This document shows positions 1-9,739 of a stretch of DNA of 64,000 nucleotides, piece after piece; the first letter of the stretch is position 1, and each line of letters opens with the position of its first letter. The notes below the pieces were generated by a model. The model was not told where the DNA came from. It worked only from the letters and a program-made list of their open reading frames with translations, and did no database searches. This stretch comes from Ottelia alismoides. Lineage: Eukaryota > Streptophyta > Magnoliopsida > Alismatales > Hydrocharitaceae. The stretch covers positions 248,001 to 312,000 of the forward strand of contig JAZKJV010000680.1 of assembly GCA_037367405.1 (NCBI GenBank). Reading direction: 5' to 3'. The position numbers were made by a program, and so were the translations under genes.

Positions 1-179
1 AAATTATCTCATCCTTTCTTTTAAGGCATCCGATTGAGGAGGGATCCCTTGTTAGGGTTCCTCTCACCGGAAGCATTAGGCGGCGATGTTTCATGAAGTG
101 CGGGTAGTGGCGGCGACGCAACAAGTAGGGAGGCTTTGACCGGCGACGAGGAAGGAGGTTCGACGGCCCCATCTTGGGC

Positions 180-861
180 ACGCAGTGGCGACTATGCCTG
201 ACGTGTGCGCGACGGCCGTTGTAGCTCGAGATCGAGCGGCGGTGGCACTGCATACGGCGAAGACGGTGTACCTGCGGTGATGGGGCTGCTCGAAGGGGCG
301 TTTCTATATCTTCTCCTGTAGCTGGGGTTGCGAGGACTGCCCGAGGGGGCGTTGGGGCTGGGAGGGTTGCCGGAGGTGCGGAGGCTGCAACAAGGACCCA
401 GGAGGGAGTCGTGGGTGGCACTGGAATCGGTTTTTCCAATGGTTGTAGGTCTGAATATTCCTGGACAGCAATCAGATCGACGATTTCCCATGCTTCTTCT
501 GTAGGGTCTTCATCAAATATGGGACCCAAGTCAAAAAAAATATGGGACCCAAGTCTTCGATTTCGTTTTGTATCGAAGTTGTATCAATAGAATATAGGTC
601 TTGTATGAAAATACCTTCGTTTTTTGGGTTTAAATCAGGTTGAACAGCAGGTGCATCATTCTGATTTTTGTCGTTGACGAACAAATCTTCATCGATTAGC
701 GTGTCCAGCCACTCTTGTACTTTGAGGCTTGATAGGAGGTGATACTTGCACTTCCTCGAGCGTGAACGTGAATGCGGATCATGCGATGGACGACTCAAAT
801 TGAATTGCAAACGCCAATACTTGACATGATCGTTGAATCGTAGGAACCATTCAGTTTTCAT
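180..861 (-). pseudogene. Element Q internal open frame, unrecognised, broken by a small insertion
   Basis: From the primer site leftwards a minus-strand frame reads MKTEWFLRFNDHVKYWRLQF and onward through an Arg/Ser-rich stretch (SRSRSRKCK) and acidic segments (DTLIDEDLFVND). It is open to about base 533. There a 23-bp insertion (a 17-bp repeat plus six A) shifts the frame. Skipping the insertion, the frame continues ...DLGPIF-DEDPTEEAWE... into a Pro/Ala-rich tail past base 400. I do not recognise the family. The position directly after the primer site suggests a gag-like or leader protein, but no zinc knuckle is seen. Confidence 0.4.
516..555 (+). repeat. 17-bp direct repeat flanking six A's
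   Basis: AATATGGGACCCAAGTC occurs at 516-532 and again at 539-555, separated only by AAAAAA. The second copy breaks the otherwise open minus-strand frame. The pattern of a target-site-like duplication plus an A run resembles an extremely truncated retroposon insertion. Confidence 0.7.
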
Positions 862-873
862 GCTCTGATACCA
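862..873 (-). other. Primer-binding site (tRNA-iMet) of element Q
   Basis: Plus-strand GCTCTGATACCA is the complement of TGGTATCAGAGC, the primer site matching the 3' end of plant initiator methionine tRNA. It is separated from the LTR by two bases. Confidence 0.8.
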
Positions 874-875
874 CT

Positions 876-1357
876 TGATGCAGTCGGAAGAATTCGAACG
901 GTGGAAAAATAATTTTGGTGGGAGAAATATAGATGGAGAAGAATTTAGAGGGTGAGAGAAGAGAAGATCACGCTGGCTGCGTGGGATTCTGGGATGAGAA
1001 TCATGAAGAACACGTTGGGAGAGAGAGAGAATAACAAGAGAGAGATAACGAGATAAACTCAAATTTTCATATCAACTGAACTGTCTAAAAACAATAGCCT
1101 ATCATCCCTTTATATAGGAGGGATGAGATTACAAAAATAGAAATAGAAATTGAAATTCAAAACTACTTATCCTAATTGACTCTAACCAACTAACTAATTG
1201 ATTTGAAATAAATTCAAATCTCTAATCGACTCTAACTAACTAAATTGAGATCACACGTGATCTCTTTATTTAAATAAAAATGCGACAATCGAATAAACGT
1301 AAATAAAATTAACGGATAAAAATATCAAGCCCTATATTTTAATTTTGTGCTGCATCA
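876..1357 (-). repeat. 5' LTR of element Q (482 bp)
   Basis: In plus orientation the segment starts TGATGCAG and ends CTGCATCA, a perfect 8-bp terminal inverted repeat of the TG...CA type. The primer site complement GCTCTGATACCA lies 2 bases outside it. A minus-strand TATA-like stretch (CTATATAAAGG) lies near 1111-1121, where an LTR promoter is expected. No second copy is in the window, so LTR identity rests on ends, primer site and TATA. Confidence 0.75.
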
Positions 1358-2139
1358 CTTTACCATAAGGATTGGGGGATAAAATACTTGAATATTGCAT
1401 GCTATGACGGACCATCTTTGTTCATGCATGCTTTGATGTGTATTAATTTAGTCCCGATTGAATATAAGAAAAGATGAGACATGTTTAAAAGAATATACTT
1501 TTCTAAATTTAGGTCAAAGCAGGGGACTTGCATCCAAACATTTTAATAAAGAAAGTATTTATGCTTGATTCATACTAAAGAGCAGGGGCATTAGATTTAA
1601 GGACTCAAGACTTAATTTTTTGTTCATGTTGATTTATAAAGAACATGCATAACGGAGTAAAAATAAGCTTAGTATGTTAATAAACTAAAAAAATGCATTT
1701 CAATGAATCGTGAGCTTAAGGACTTGAAAATACTTGTTTATGAAAGATGAAGAGCTCACAATCAAAAAGAAAAGAAAAAATATTGTAGAAAAAAATAATA
1801 AAAAAATCAGCTCATACATGTGGTAGCGCCTCAAGGCATGCCTCATAAGCCTCTGGACGCACACCTCACTCAGGCTGCATGAGGCTACAACCTCGAGGCA
1901 TTTTTCTTGAAAAATGCCTCGAGGCGTACGCCTCAACTCCTCGTGGCGTGTTTTTAAAAACAATGGTCCCACATGTTATACATGGTCATGGTTGCTTATT
2001 ATATGGATATTAGTATGAGGTGCAGTGAACACTGGATGGGAAGAGCGGTGAAGATTTTATCTCTCTAGGAGGTTGGTGGTCTCATCCATGAATTTAGTAT
2101 TCTTTTGTAGTGCGTTTTTTTAATCATAATATGGGTGAC
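1358..2139. other. AT-rich spacer without recognisable genes
   Basis: Mostly AT-rich sequence outside the LTR of element Q. The only structured part is the GCCTC/GAGGC-rich block at 1822-1962. No credible coding frame is seen. Confidence 0.5.
1822..1962. repeat. GCCTC/GAGGC-rich palindromic repeat, possible hAT-like remnant
   Basis: The block is built of repeated GCCTC and GAGGC words, including GCCTCGAGGCG, and ends at GTGTTTTTAAAAAC. A shorter block of the same composition sits at 29704-29775 next to a TTTAAAAAAAACG stretch. Plant genomes carry non-autonomous hAT-type elements of similar look. Assignment is tentative because no clean terminal repeats or target duplication were found. Confidence 0.35.
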
Positions 2140-2793
2140 TTTGAAGCCTAGAATAGGTTGCTGGTGTTTTTCATTGAAGCATTGTGGGATGTGATTGAGA
2201 CGATTTTCTGCCCTATTGGAGGAGTTTATAACTAGGAACAAGGGGTTTTAATATGTGAACAAATCTCATATTTTACGTCTACTAGAGAAGGAAGTTGCAT
2301 AGAGGGGGAGGATTTTCTAACCATTGTCATATTTAATTCGATCTACCTCATAGTGTCTAAGGTGTTGGCTAATCGTCTTACAATGGTGTTAAATTGTATC
2401 ATTTTTAGGGAGCAATCAACATTCATTTCTGGTCACTAGTTACTAGATAACGTGTTATGGTCTCAGAGATCATTGTTGATTGGAGGAGGCGTAACATTAC
2501 AGGACTGCTTTGGAAGGTGGATTTCTCTAACGCTTATGACTGTTAATTAGAAAATTATCCGGGCTTCATTGAAGGGGTTCTCGGATCTATGGATTGCTCA
2601 GATAAAGATATGCATTACAATGACATTTCTTCGTCTTAGTTAATGGATCAGGGGGTGATGTTTTCCAAACTCAGAGGGTGGTAAGTAGGGATGCCTACTC
2701 GCCCTATTGCTTTTTATCCTGGTATATGATGTCCTTTCTGTTATGATGAACTTGGCAGGTTGCAGAGTCTTTCTCAAGGGCTTCTCTATGGAT
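2140..2793 (+). pseudogene. Degenerate L1-type LINE reverse transcriptase fragment
   Basis: Across three frames the plus strand gives recognisable plant LINE RT pieces: a segment like SIYLIVSKVLANRL (about 2335-2385), FISGH (about 2425), GLLWKVDFSNAYD (2503-2542), KIIRASLKGFSDLWIAQIKI (about 2551-2610) and FQTQRVVSRDAYSPYCFL (about 2663-2717). These match the order in the better preserved LINEs at 18417-21224 and 23881-26538. Frequent stops and shifts make it inactive. It is cut at 2794 by the copia LTR, so the copia cluster is probably younger. Confidence 0.75.
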
Positions 2794-2938
2794 TGTTGGG
2801 AAAAATAAGTGAGATGTTTATTCCATACACCCTAGGCTCTCTTATATAGGGGAGTAGCCTATGGGTAAATTATATCAAGGGTCCATAAGAATATAGAAAA
2901 TATGAAACAATACAAATAACATAAATTATATCTCTACA
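2794..2938 (-). repeat. 3' LTR of copia fragment A (145 bp)
   Basis: In plus orientation it runs TGTTGGG...CTCTACA and is followed by CTCCCCCTCAAG, the complement of the polypurine tract next to the polyprotein stop. It has the same length (145 bp) as both LTRs of element H and a minus-strand TATA of the same type (CTATATAAGAGAGCC). Confidence 0.85.
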
Positions 2939-2941
2939 CTC

Positions 2942-5050
2942 CCCCTCAAGATGGAGCATAGATGTCGATCATGCTCAGCTTGGACGAGCACTTCTGGAAT
3001 GGCTCTCTAAGTAACGCCTTGGTAAAGATATATGCAGTTTGGTCCCCCTGAGCTAACATGAGATGTAGAAATAAACCCCTTCTGAATCATATCTCGTATA
3101 TAGTGACAATCAACCTCAATGTGCTTGGTTCGTTCATGAAATGCTGGATTATTGGCAATAAATATAGCAGCTTGATTGTCACAATCCAGAGCCATAGGAA
3201 GTGGGACTTCTATATATAGATATGTAAGAACAGCTTTCGCCCACATCATTTCTGTACTAACCTAGACCATAGCCCTATATTCGGAGTCAACACTGGATCT
3301 GGCTACAACAGTTTGCTTTTTGCTTCTCCATGAAACAAGAGAGTTTCCAACATATACAACAAATCCAGTGGTGGACATCCTATCCTTGGGACATCCTGCG
3401 TAGCCTGCATCTGCACACGCTGAGATAGCAATCTCCTTGTCTGTATGAGAAGCGTCCTGGTGACACCAAGCAAACGACGATGTTTCCTTTATGCAACTCC
3501 ATTTTGTTGGGAAGTATAGGTACATGATGTTTGGTGGATAATCTCGTGTGTTGAAAAATAATTTGAGAGAGTATGAGTACAAAATTCCAAGGCATTATCA
3601 CATCTCACAATTTTTACAGACGCAGAAAAGACATTGCGAACTTCATTTATGAAATTTATGATAATATTCCCAGCTTCAGATTTATTCTTTAATAAAAAGA
3701 CCCAAGATACACGAGAAAAATTATTCACAATGACAAATAAAACTTGTATCCCTGATGATCAGGAACACGACTAGGACCCCAGATATCAACGTGAAACAAC
3801 TCAAACTTGGAGCTACTGCTCCGACTCTGATGATTGGGAAAGGTAGACCGATGATGCTTTCCCAACTGACAAGCCTCACATTGGATGGACGTGTGAGGCG
3901 AATCTTGAGGTAAAACACGACACAATTTCTGAAGTGGTAGATGGCCAAAGCGCAAGTGCCACATGAATGGAGAGACAGGTCCAGCAGGAAGAGAGGAGAT
4001 TCCGGCATATGGAGTCCGACTGAGGCGATATAGTCCACCCTGCTCATAGCCACGCCCAATCACGTTGCTCGCAAGGATGTCATGAAAAACGAGAGAAGAT
4101 GGATCAAAAATTGCTCGACACTATAAATCCTTTGTAAGTTGGCTAATGGATAACAAATTCATAGAAAAATCAGGTGCGTGCAGCACATTCTTGAGGTGCA
4201 TAGATGGTGTCAGGATAATCTCCACCTGACCATTAATCGGAGAGTACGTCCCATTAGCAACAACCACCGTGCGTCCTGGAGGAACCTGTCGGTAAGCTGT
4301 AAGTAGACCTCGGTCACCACACTGCTGATATGTGGCACCAGAGTCCATAATCCACTCTAAAGTATCAGTTTTGCTACTGCTAGTGAATGTATAAGTACCA
4401 CATGAGGTACTGGTGGATGCAGAAGCAACAACATCAGAATGACTCTTAGAGGTAAGCGCTGATGTAACAGGACCGGATGGAGGAATAATACCCCTCAGAC
4501 GAGCTATAAGATCATCAAATCGCTGATCCAAAGAGGAAGCAGATGGAGGTTCAATCTGTTCAGCTACTCGTGCAGAAGCAGGAAATTCATGTTTGGAATA
4601 GCATGTGTCCTCGGTATGTCCAGAACGATGGTAGAAAGTGCATGGTTACTGAACACGACTCCCTTTGCCTCGAGGTCCACGACCACGAAACTGATGATGA
4701 CCCCCACGACCTTGAGATGCTGCCATAGCTGAGGCGGTCTGATTGGCAGTAGATAAAGGAACAGTAATACGACTCAGTTTGTGAAAGGCTTCCTCCATCG
4801 GAGGAATAGTGGAATCTGCCAGGATCTGGGAACGTGCTGCCTCGTACTCTGGATCAAGGGCTGCCAGGAATACACCAACCATAGTGGCATTCCTGTAGGT
4901 CTTCTACTGCTCAGGAGTGGCTGTGAGAGGTATGAAGCTGTAGAGCTTCTCAAACATTCCACGTAAAGACGTGTATAATGAGTATAGAGGCTGTCCATTC
5001 TGCTTGATTGTAAAGATGTCATGCTGGAGTTGCAGAATCTTCATCTCACC
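2942..5050 (-). pseudogene. Copia fragment A: gag-protease-integrase fused to RNase H, RT deleted
   Basis: Reading the minus strand from 5050: gag (KILQLQHDIF, then VGVFLAALDPEYEAARSQIL near 4880), an RG-rich tail, protease (IMDSGATYQQCGDRG, near 4350), GAG-pre-integrase (WHLRFGHLPLQKLC, CEACQLGKH near 3960-3860), and the integrase core (VSWVFLLKNKSEAG; TSQQNGVA near 3490). Near 3438 the frame passes straight into RNase H (ACADAGYAGCPKDRMSTTGF; then NPAFHERTKHIEVDCHY) and ends at the polypurine tract. The whole RT and the end of integrase, roughly 500 residues, are absent. Frameshifts are present. It cannot encode a working polyprotein. Confidence 0.85.
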
Positions 5051-7780
5051 TGGTGGAGCCTGTATAATACTCCATGTGCCACGAGACTATAAAGCCGCCA
5101 TTTCCTCCTCCATGGCTAAAGGCCACTGGCTACTCTGCAACGCGTCCTTATAGGTTCGGGGTATTTCCAAAGCAGACAAGCCCACAACAAACCTATGAAA
5201 ATCCTTGGAAAGACACTCCAAGGAAACATGTGAAGCAAGGGGATGCATAGTGCATGCCCTCTTCTGCCTTCGAAGAGCAATAGGTACATCCAGATCGTCA
5301 GGACGCGCATATAGTGTACCATCCAAGCCCTCCTGTACCATAGTCTGTTCATGCAAATCACCAATGCCATTAGAAGAACTCAAATGTTTAGAACATACCT
5401 TGGGCGTGCTGGATGATGGAGGAGGCACATGAACATGGGGCCGTCGTTGGTAGACCTGCGGATAGAAAATGGGTGGTGGTGGCGGTGGTTATGGTGGAGG
5501 AGGTGGTGGAGGTGCCGGTGTAGGAGACGGAGGTAGAGGCATATAGACCTCTTCTCTATCCTCTGAAGGAATGAGCTTGTCACCTATGGGAGAAAAGTAC
5601 ATAATGGACTCAAAGAATGTGACATCTGCACTGACATAGTACCTTTGTCGAATCGGGCCGAAGCAACAATATCCCTTTTGGGTCTTGGAATACCCAACGA
5701 ACACACATTTGACGGCTCTGGGAGAGAGCTTGTTAAGACCAGGACACATCTGATGAATAAAGGCTACCGAACCGAAAACACGAGGCGTAAGTGAGAAAAG
5801 ATCCGTCTCGGGAAACACAATTAAGAACAGGATCTTCTCCCCCAACACTGAAGAGGGCATACGATTTACCAGGTAGCAAGCGGTTAGAACCGCATTCCCC
5901 TAGTATGATTGGGGGGCACAACTCTGAATCAAAAGAGTCCTGGTAACGTCCAAAAGATGGCGGTGTTTTCGTTCAGTCACCCCATTATGTTGAGAAGTAT
6001 ACGCACATGATGTCTGATGAACAATACCATGAGAACTAAGGAATTGGGAAAATTGAGTACTGCAAAACTCTAGTGCATTATCGGAACGTATAAATTTATT
6101 TTTGCTGAAAAAATGTTCCTTATTTCATTAATGAAAGACTGAATAACATGACTAGCATCAGACTTGTTCTTAAAAAGAAAAACCCAAGACAACCTTGAAA
6201 ACTCATCAACTGCAACAAGATAAAACCTATGTCCCTGAAGATCTGGGACATGACTGGGACCCCAAATAGCAAAATGAATTAACTCAAACAGACTATGACT
6301 ACTCCAACCCTGACGACTCTGAAAGGTAGAGCGACGATGCTTCCCAAGCCAGCAGGCCTCACACTGAAAGGTGGAGCGAGGAAAAATTTGTGGAAGAACG
6401 TGACACAACTTTTGCAGAGGAAGATGGCCAAATCGAAGATGCCACGTATAGGGAGAAACAGATCCAGTGCGAAGAGAAGAGGCACCAACATAAGGAGATT
6501 GCACTAGTCTGTAGAGACCCCCTTGCCGACGGCCAGTTCCAATCACCCTGCCCGTTAGTATATTCTGAAACACAAGAGTAGATGGATCAAATATGGCACG
6601 ACAATGTAAAACCTTGGTGATTTGACTAATTGAAAGTAGATTCATAGAAAATTCAAGAGCGTAAAAAACATTCTGAAGTCTCATTTCGGGGGTAAATGCA
6701 CCTCTCCCTGACCGGTGATGGGAGAGTGTGTCCCGTCTGCTATCACAACAGATCGTCCAGGCTGAATTGAACGAAAAACACTAAACTGGCCTCTGTCACC
6801 ACAGAGATGATGGGATGCTCCTGAATCCATAATACATAATCCATTCTGACAAGTCTGCCTGTAACAAGTAGTAATGACATATGTTATACCTGATGTCGAC
6901 GCTGATGCTGAGGCAACCACTTATGAGGATCCTGAAGGAGAGCTGGTTGACCCATTAGTAGGCACAATCTCCCTGAATCGAGCTACAAGTTCATCAAATC
7001 TCTGATCAGAAACAGATGAAGGACTCGCAACCTATTGTGTCTGTTCTGCAACCCGATATGAAGAAGGAAACCCATGCTTAGAATAAAAAGTTTCCTCAGA
7101 GTGGCCAGATCTGTGGCAGTAGGTGCAAGGCTGACGGGGTCGACCACTCCCTCCTCTGCCATGGATAGAGCTCCTCCTACTGCGATATGGTGTAGGGCTT
7201 CCCCTACCACGAGATGCAGCCATAGTTGAAGATGTCTGGGACTGTGGGGTACCACCGTAGGATATAGATAACCTACTCAATCTGCAATATGCCTCCTCTA
7301 CTGGAGTTATGGTAGCATCAGTAATAATCTGGGCTCGAGCGGCATGGTACTCCGGATCAAGAGCTGCTAGAAAGTCCCCATTCATCACAGAGTCTCTGTA
7401 TGACTTGAGCTGCTCTGGCGTAGTAGTCAAGGGAATACATCCATGTAACTTCTCAAACATATCCCTCAAAGAAGTGTAGAGGGTATGAAGGGGACGACCG
7501 TTCTGCTTCCATGTGAAGATATCATGCTGGAGCTGCAGTATCTTCGACTCATTCTTTGCCGGAGTGTATGTAGCGGCTAGAATGTCTCACATAGCCTTCG
7601 CAGTAGGCTGACTCAGAATATCATTGGCTATCTCTGGCGACACAGTCCCAAATGGCCATACCGGTGCATAAACATTATCTGCCTCCCATGAGGCATTTAT
7701 CCTAGTCTTATCACTTGGCTCCTCCACTGTGAGGATGTGTTTCTTGCCATTGCATTGCATTGCATTAAACTCACGAACTG
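5051..7780 (-). pseudogene. Copia fragment B: gag-protease-integrase and first residues of RT
   Basis: From 7780 leftwards: gag starting inside the N-terminal region (MQF...LMQC), KNESKILQLQHDIF, FLAALDPEYHAARAQIITDA (about 7380), a degenerate zinc knuckle CTYCHRSGHSEETF in which the last Cys is Phe (about 7130), protease IMDSGASHHLCGDRGQF (about 6830), pre-integrase WHLRFGHLPLQKLC, integrase core, a conserved HGIVHQTSCAYTSQHNGVTE segment (about 6000), RVFGSVAFIH, a proline-rich linker (about 5490), then PIALRRQKRACTMHPLASHV and AMEEEMAAL (about 5110). It then breaks into fragment A. Several stops and frameshifts. Same family as H. Confidence 0.85.
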
Positions 7781-7784
7781 CATG

Positions 7785-9489
7785 AGGAGGACGATTTGGA
7801 TATTCCTATTGCCCTAAGGAAGCCACGTCGTCAATGTGCCAAATACCCACTTGCGGCACATGTCTCTTTGGATCATCTTTTAGATGAGTACAAGAAGTTT
7901 GTTGTTGGTCTTTCCGTGGTTACTATACCCAGAACATATATGGAGGCACTACGAGACAACATGTGGCGTCAGGCAATGGAAGAAGAAATGGCAGCCTTAA
8001 CAGCTCGCGGGACATGGTCTATTGTCCCTCCTCCACATGGTGCTTCGATAGTAAGCTGCAAATGGATATTTTCTATTAAGCATAATGCGGATGGGAGTGT
8101 GGATTGCTACAAAGCGAGGTTGGTGGCCCGTGGCTTCACCCAGACATATGGGGTGGATTATCAAGACACGTTCTCTCCAGTAGCGAGACACTCGACGCTC
8201 CGGATTTTACTAGCAGTTGTTGTTTCACGTGATTGGCCGTTATTTCAGCTTGATGTGAAGAATGCATTTCTATACGGGGACCTTTACGAGGAGGTTTACA
8301 TGCAGCAACCACCTGGGTTTACTGCTGAGGGGGAGTCACAGAAGGTATGCGTGCTACATAAGGCCGTATATGGACTAAAGCAGAGTCTTAAAGCTTGCTA
8401 TCAAAAGCTTTCAGAATTGATTGAGCAATAGGGATTTAAGAGGTCCACCGCGGACCACTCTTTATTTGTTCAGAAGACACAACGAGGTACGGATGCGATT
8501 CTTGTCTATGTAGATGACATTATTGTAACAGGAGATGATGCTCAAGGCATTCAGGTAGCCAAGAAGTTCCTAGGTAAAGAGTTTGTGACCACGATTTAAA
8601 AAAAAAAGAGTTTGTGACCAAGGATCTTGGCTCCCTTCGTTACTTCCTGGGGTTAGAATTTGCCAGGGATCATCGGGGTCTAGTGATGATCTTGAGGAAG
8701 TTTGTCATGGATCTCCTTTTTGAGACGGGTGTGACTGGGCGCAAGCCAGCTATGACGCCTGTGGATCCAAATGTGAAATTGTATGATGATGATACTGAAG
8801 AAGTTGATAGCAGGAGGTACAGGGAACTTGTGGGGAAGCTCCTATATGTGACTATCACCAAGCCAGATATTATGTTTGCAGTAAGCAAGGTTAGCCAATT
8901 TACGGAGTGTCCCAGAAAGACCCATATGAATGCTATCTATATGATCTTGAGATATCTGAAGAACTCACCTGGTTCAGGACTCCTATTCAGTAGGGGCAGT
9001 TCATTGGAGGTAACAACGTATGCAGACGCTGACTATGCAGGATGTCCCACGGACAGGAAGTCTACTTCAGGGTTTGCTGTTTTTGTTGGTCACTCACTTG
9101 TCTCATGGAAAAGCAAGAAGCAGACTGTAGTTGCCAGATCAAGTGCAGAATCTGAATACAGAGCCATGGCCCAGGGGAGTACAAAGATGATGTGGGTTAG
9201 ATCGGTGTTGACTGATCTTTCCATAGATGTTCCTCTTCCTATGCAGCTATTATGTGATAATCAAGCCGCATTATTCATTGCAAATAATCCTGCTTTCCAT
9301 GAACGAACGAAGCATATTGAGGTGGATTGTCATTACACTCGAGATCTGATCCAGAAGGGACTCATATCTACATCTCACGTGTCTACAGGAGATCAGACAG
9401 CAGATATCTTCACCAAGGCTCTAGCACGAAGTCCGTTTCATAAGTGTTGGTCCAAGCTGAGCATGATAGATATATATGCTCCTGCTTGA
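7785..9489 (+). pseudogene. Copia fragment C: RT and RNase H with in-frame stop and small insertion
   Basis: Plus-strand frame from DDLDIPIALRKPRRQC through RT (SIVSCKWIFSIKHNADGS, LVARGFTQTYGVDYQDTFSP, QLDVKNAFLYGDLYEEVYMQ, VYGLKQS), an in-frame TAG at 8429, then YVDDIIVTGDD (about 8508-8540), a 29-bp insertion near 8592 that shifts the frame, YFLGLEFARDH, VGKLLYVTITKPDIMFAVSK, and RNase H (YADADYAGCPTDRKSTSGF, SAESEYRAMA, CDNQAALFIANNPAFHERTK, HVSTGDQTADIFTKALA). It stops at 9487-9489, just before the polypurine tract GAGGGGGAG and the LTR. Apart from the stop and the insertion the RT-RNase H half is well kept. Confidence 0.9.
8579..8620 (+). repeat. 13-bp duplication flanking CGATTT + 10 A insertion
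   Basis: GAGTTTGTGACCA is present at 8579-8591 and at 8608-8620, with CGATTTAAAAAAAAAA between them. Element H lacks the insertion at the same RT position. Target duplication plus a poly(A) end is what target-primed reverse transcription leaves, here with only about six bases of body. Confidence 0.75.
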
Positions 9490-9496
9490 GGGGGAG

Positions 9497-9702
9497 TGTT
9501 AAGTTAAAATATCATATAATGTGTGTCTTTTTCTAATTTCTTTTTCTCAGTGTACTTATCATGTAATTAACCCAGGGCTATTCTCATATATAAGAGAGCC
9601 CTCGGGTACATCTAATGTATCGACTTTGTTTCTCCCATCAAACCTCAAAGGGTTTTAAACCCATAAAAACCTCAAGGAGAAAACAAGCCATATATTTTAA
9701 CA
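9497..9702 (+). repeat. 3' LTR of copia fragment C (206 bp)
   Basis: Starts TGTTAA right after the polypurine tract GAGGGGGAG (9488-9496) and ends TTAACA, a 6-bp terminal inverted repeat. It contains the TATA-like TATATAAGAGAGCC (about 9587-9600). It is longer than the 145-bp LTRs of A and H, so C belongs to a related but distinct subfamily. Confidence 0.85.
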
Positions 9703-9739
9703 TATATCTAATTACAAAAGTATTGTTTTGATTATTATC

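Larger units (their letters stand above)
1..1357 (-). mobile_element. 5' part of an LTR retrotransposon (element Q), runs off the window
   Basis: Read on the minus strand, an LTR (876-1357) is followed after 2 bases by an initiator-Met tRNA primer site (862-873) and then by internal sequence that continues to base 1 and beyond. Only the 5' end of the element is therefore present. The 3' LTR and the target duplication lie outside the window. The internal sequence does not show recognisable gag, protease, integrase or RT motifs in the part visible here. It could be a non-autonomous element, or an autonomous one whose pol lies further left. Confidence 0.7.
2794..9702. mobile_element. Rearranged copia cluster (fragments A, B, C), head to head with outer LTRs
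   Basis: Three fragments of one Ty1/copia family (the family of element H) are joined. A (2794-about 5050) and B (about 5051-7780) lie on the minus strand. C (7785-9702) lies on the plus strand. A carries its 3' LTR at the left edge and C carries its 3' LTR at the right edge. No 5' LTR or primer site remains. Junctions fall inside coding sequence: integrase to RNase H in A near 3438, RT start of B to gag of A near 5050, and gag of B (inverted) to the pre-RT region of C near 7780. This is rearranged debris, not one functional element. Confidence 0.8.

Noticed and set aside
192..491. 99-codon minus-strand frame at the left edge
   Set aside because: It is the shifted reading of the element Q frame; the alternative frame continues better from 533 when the 23-bp insertion is skipped.
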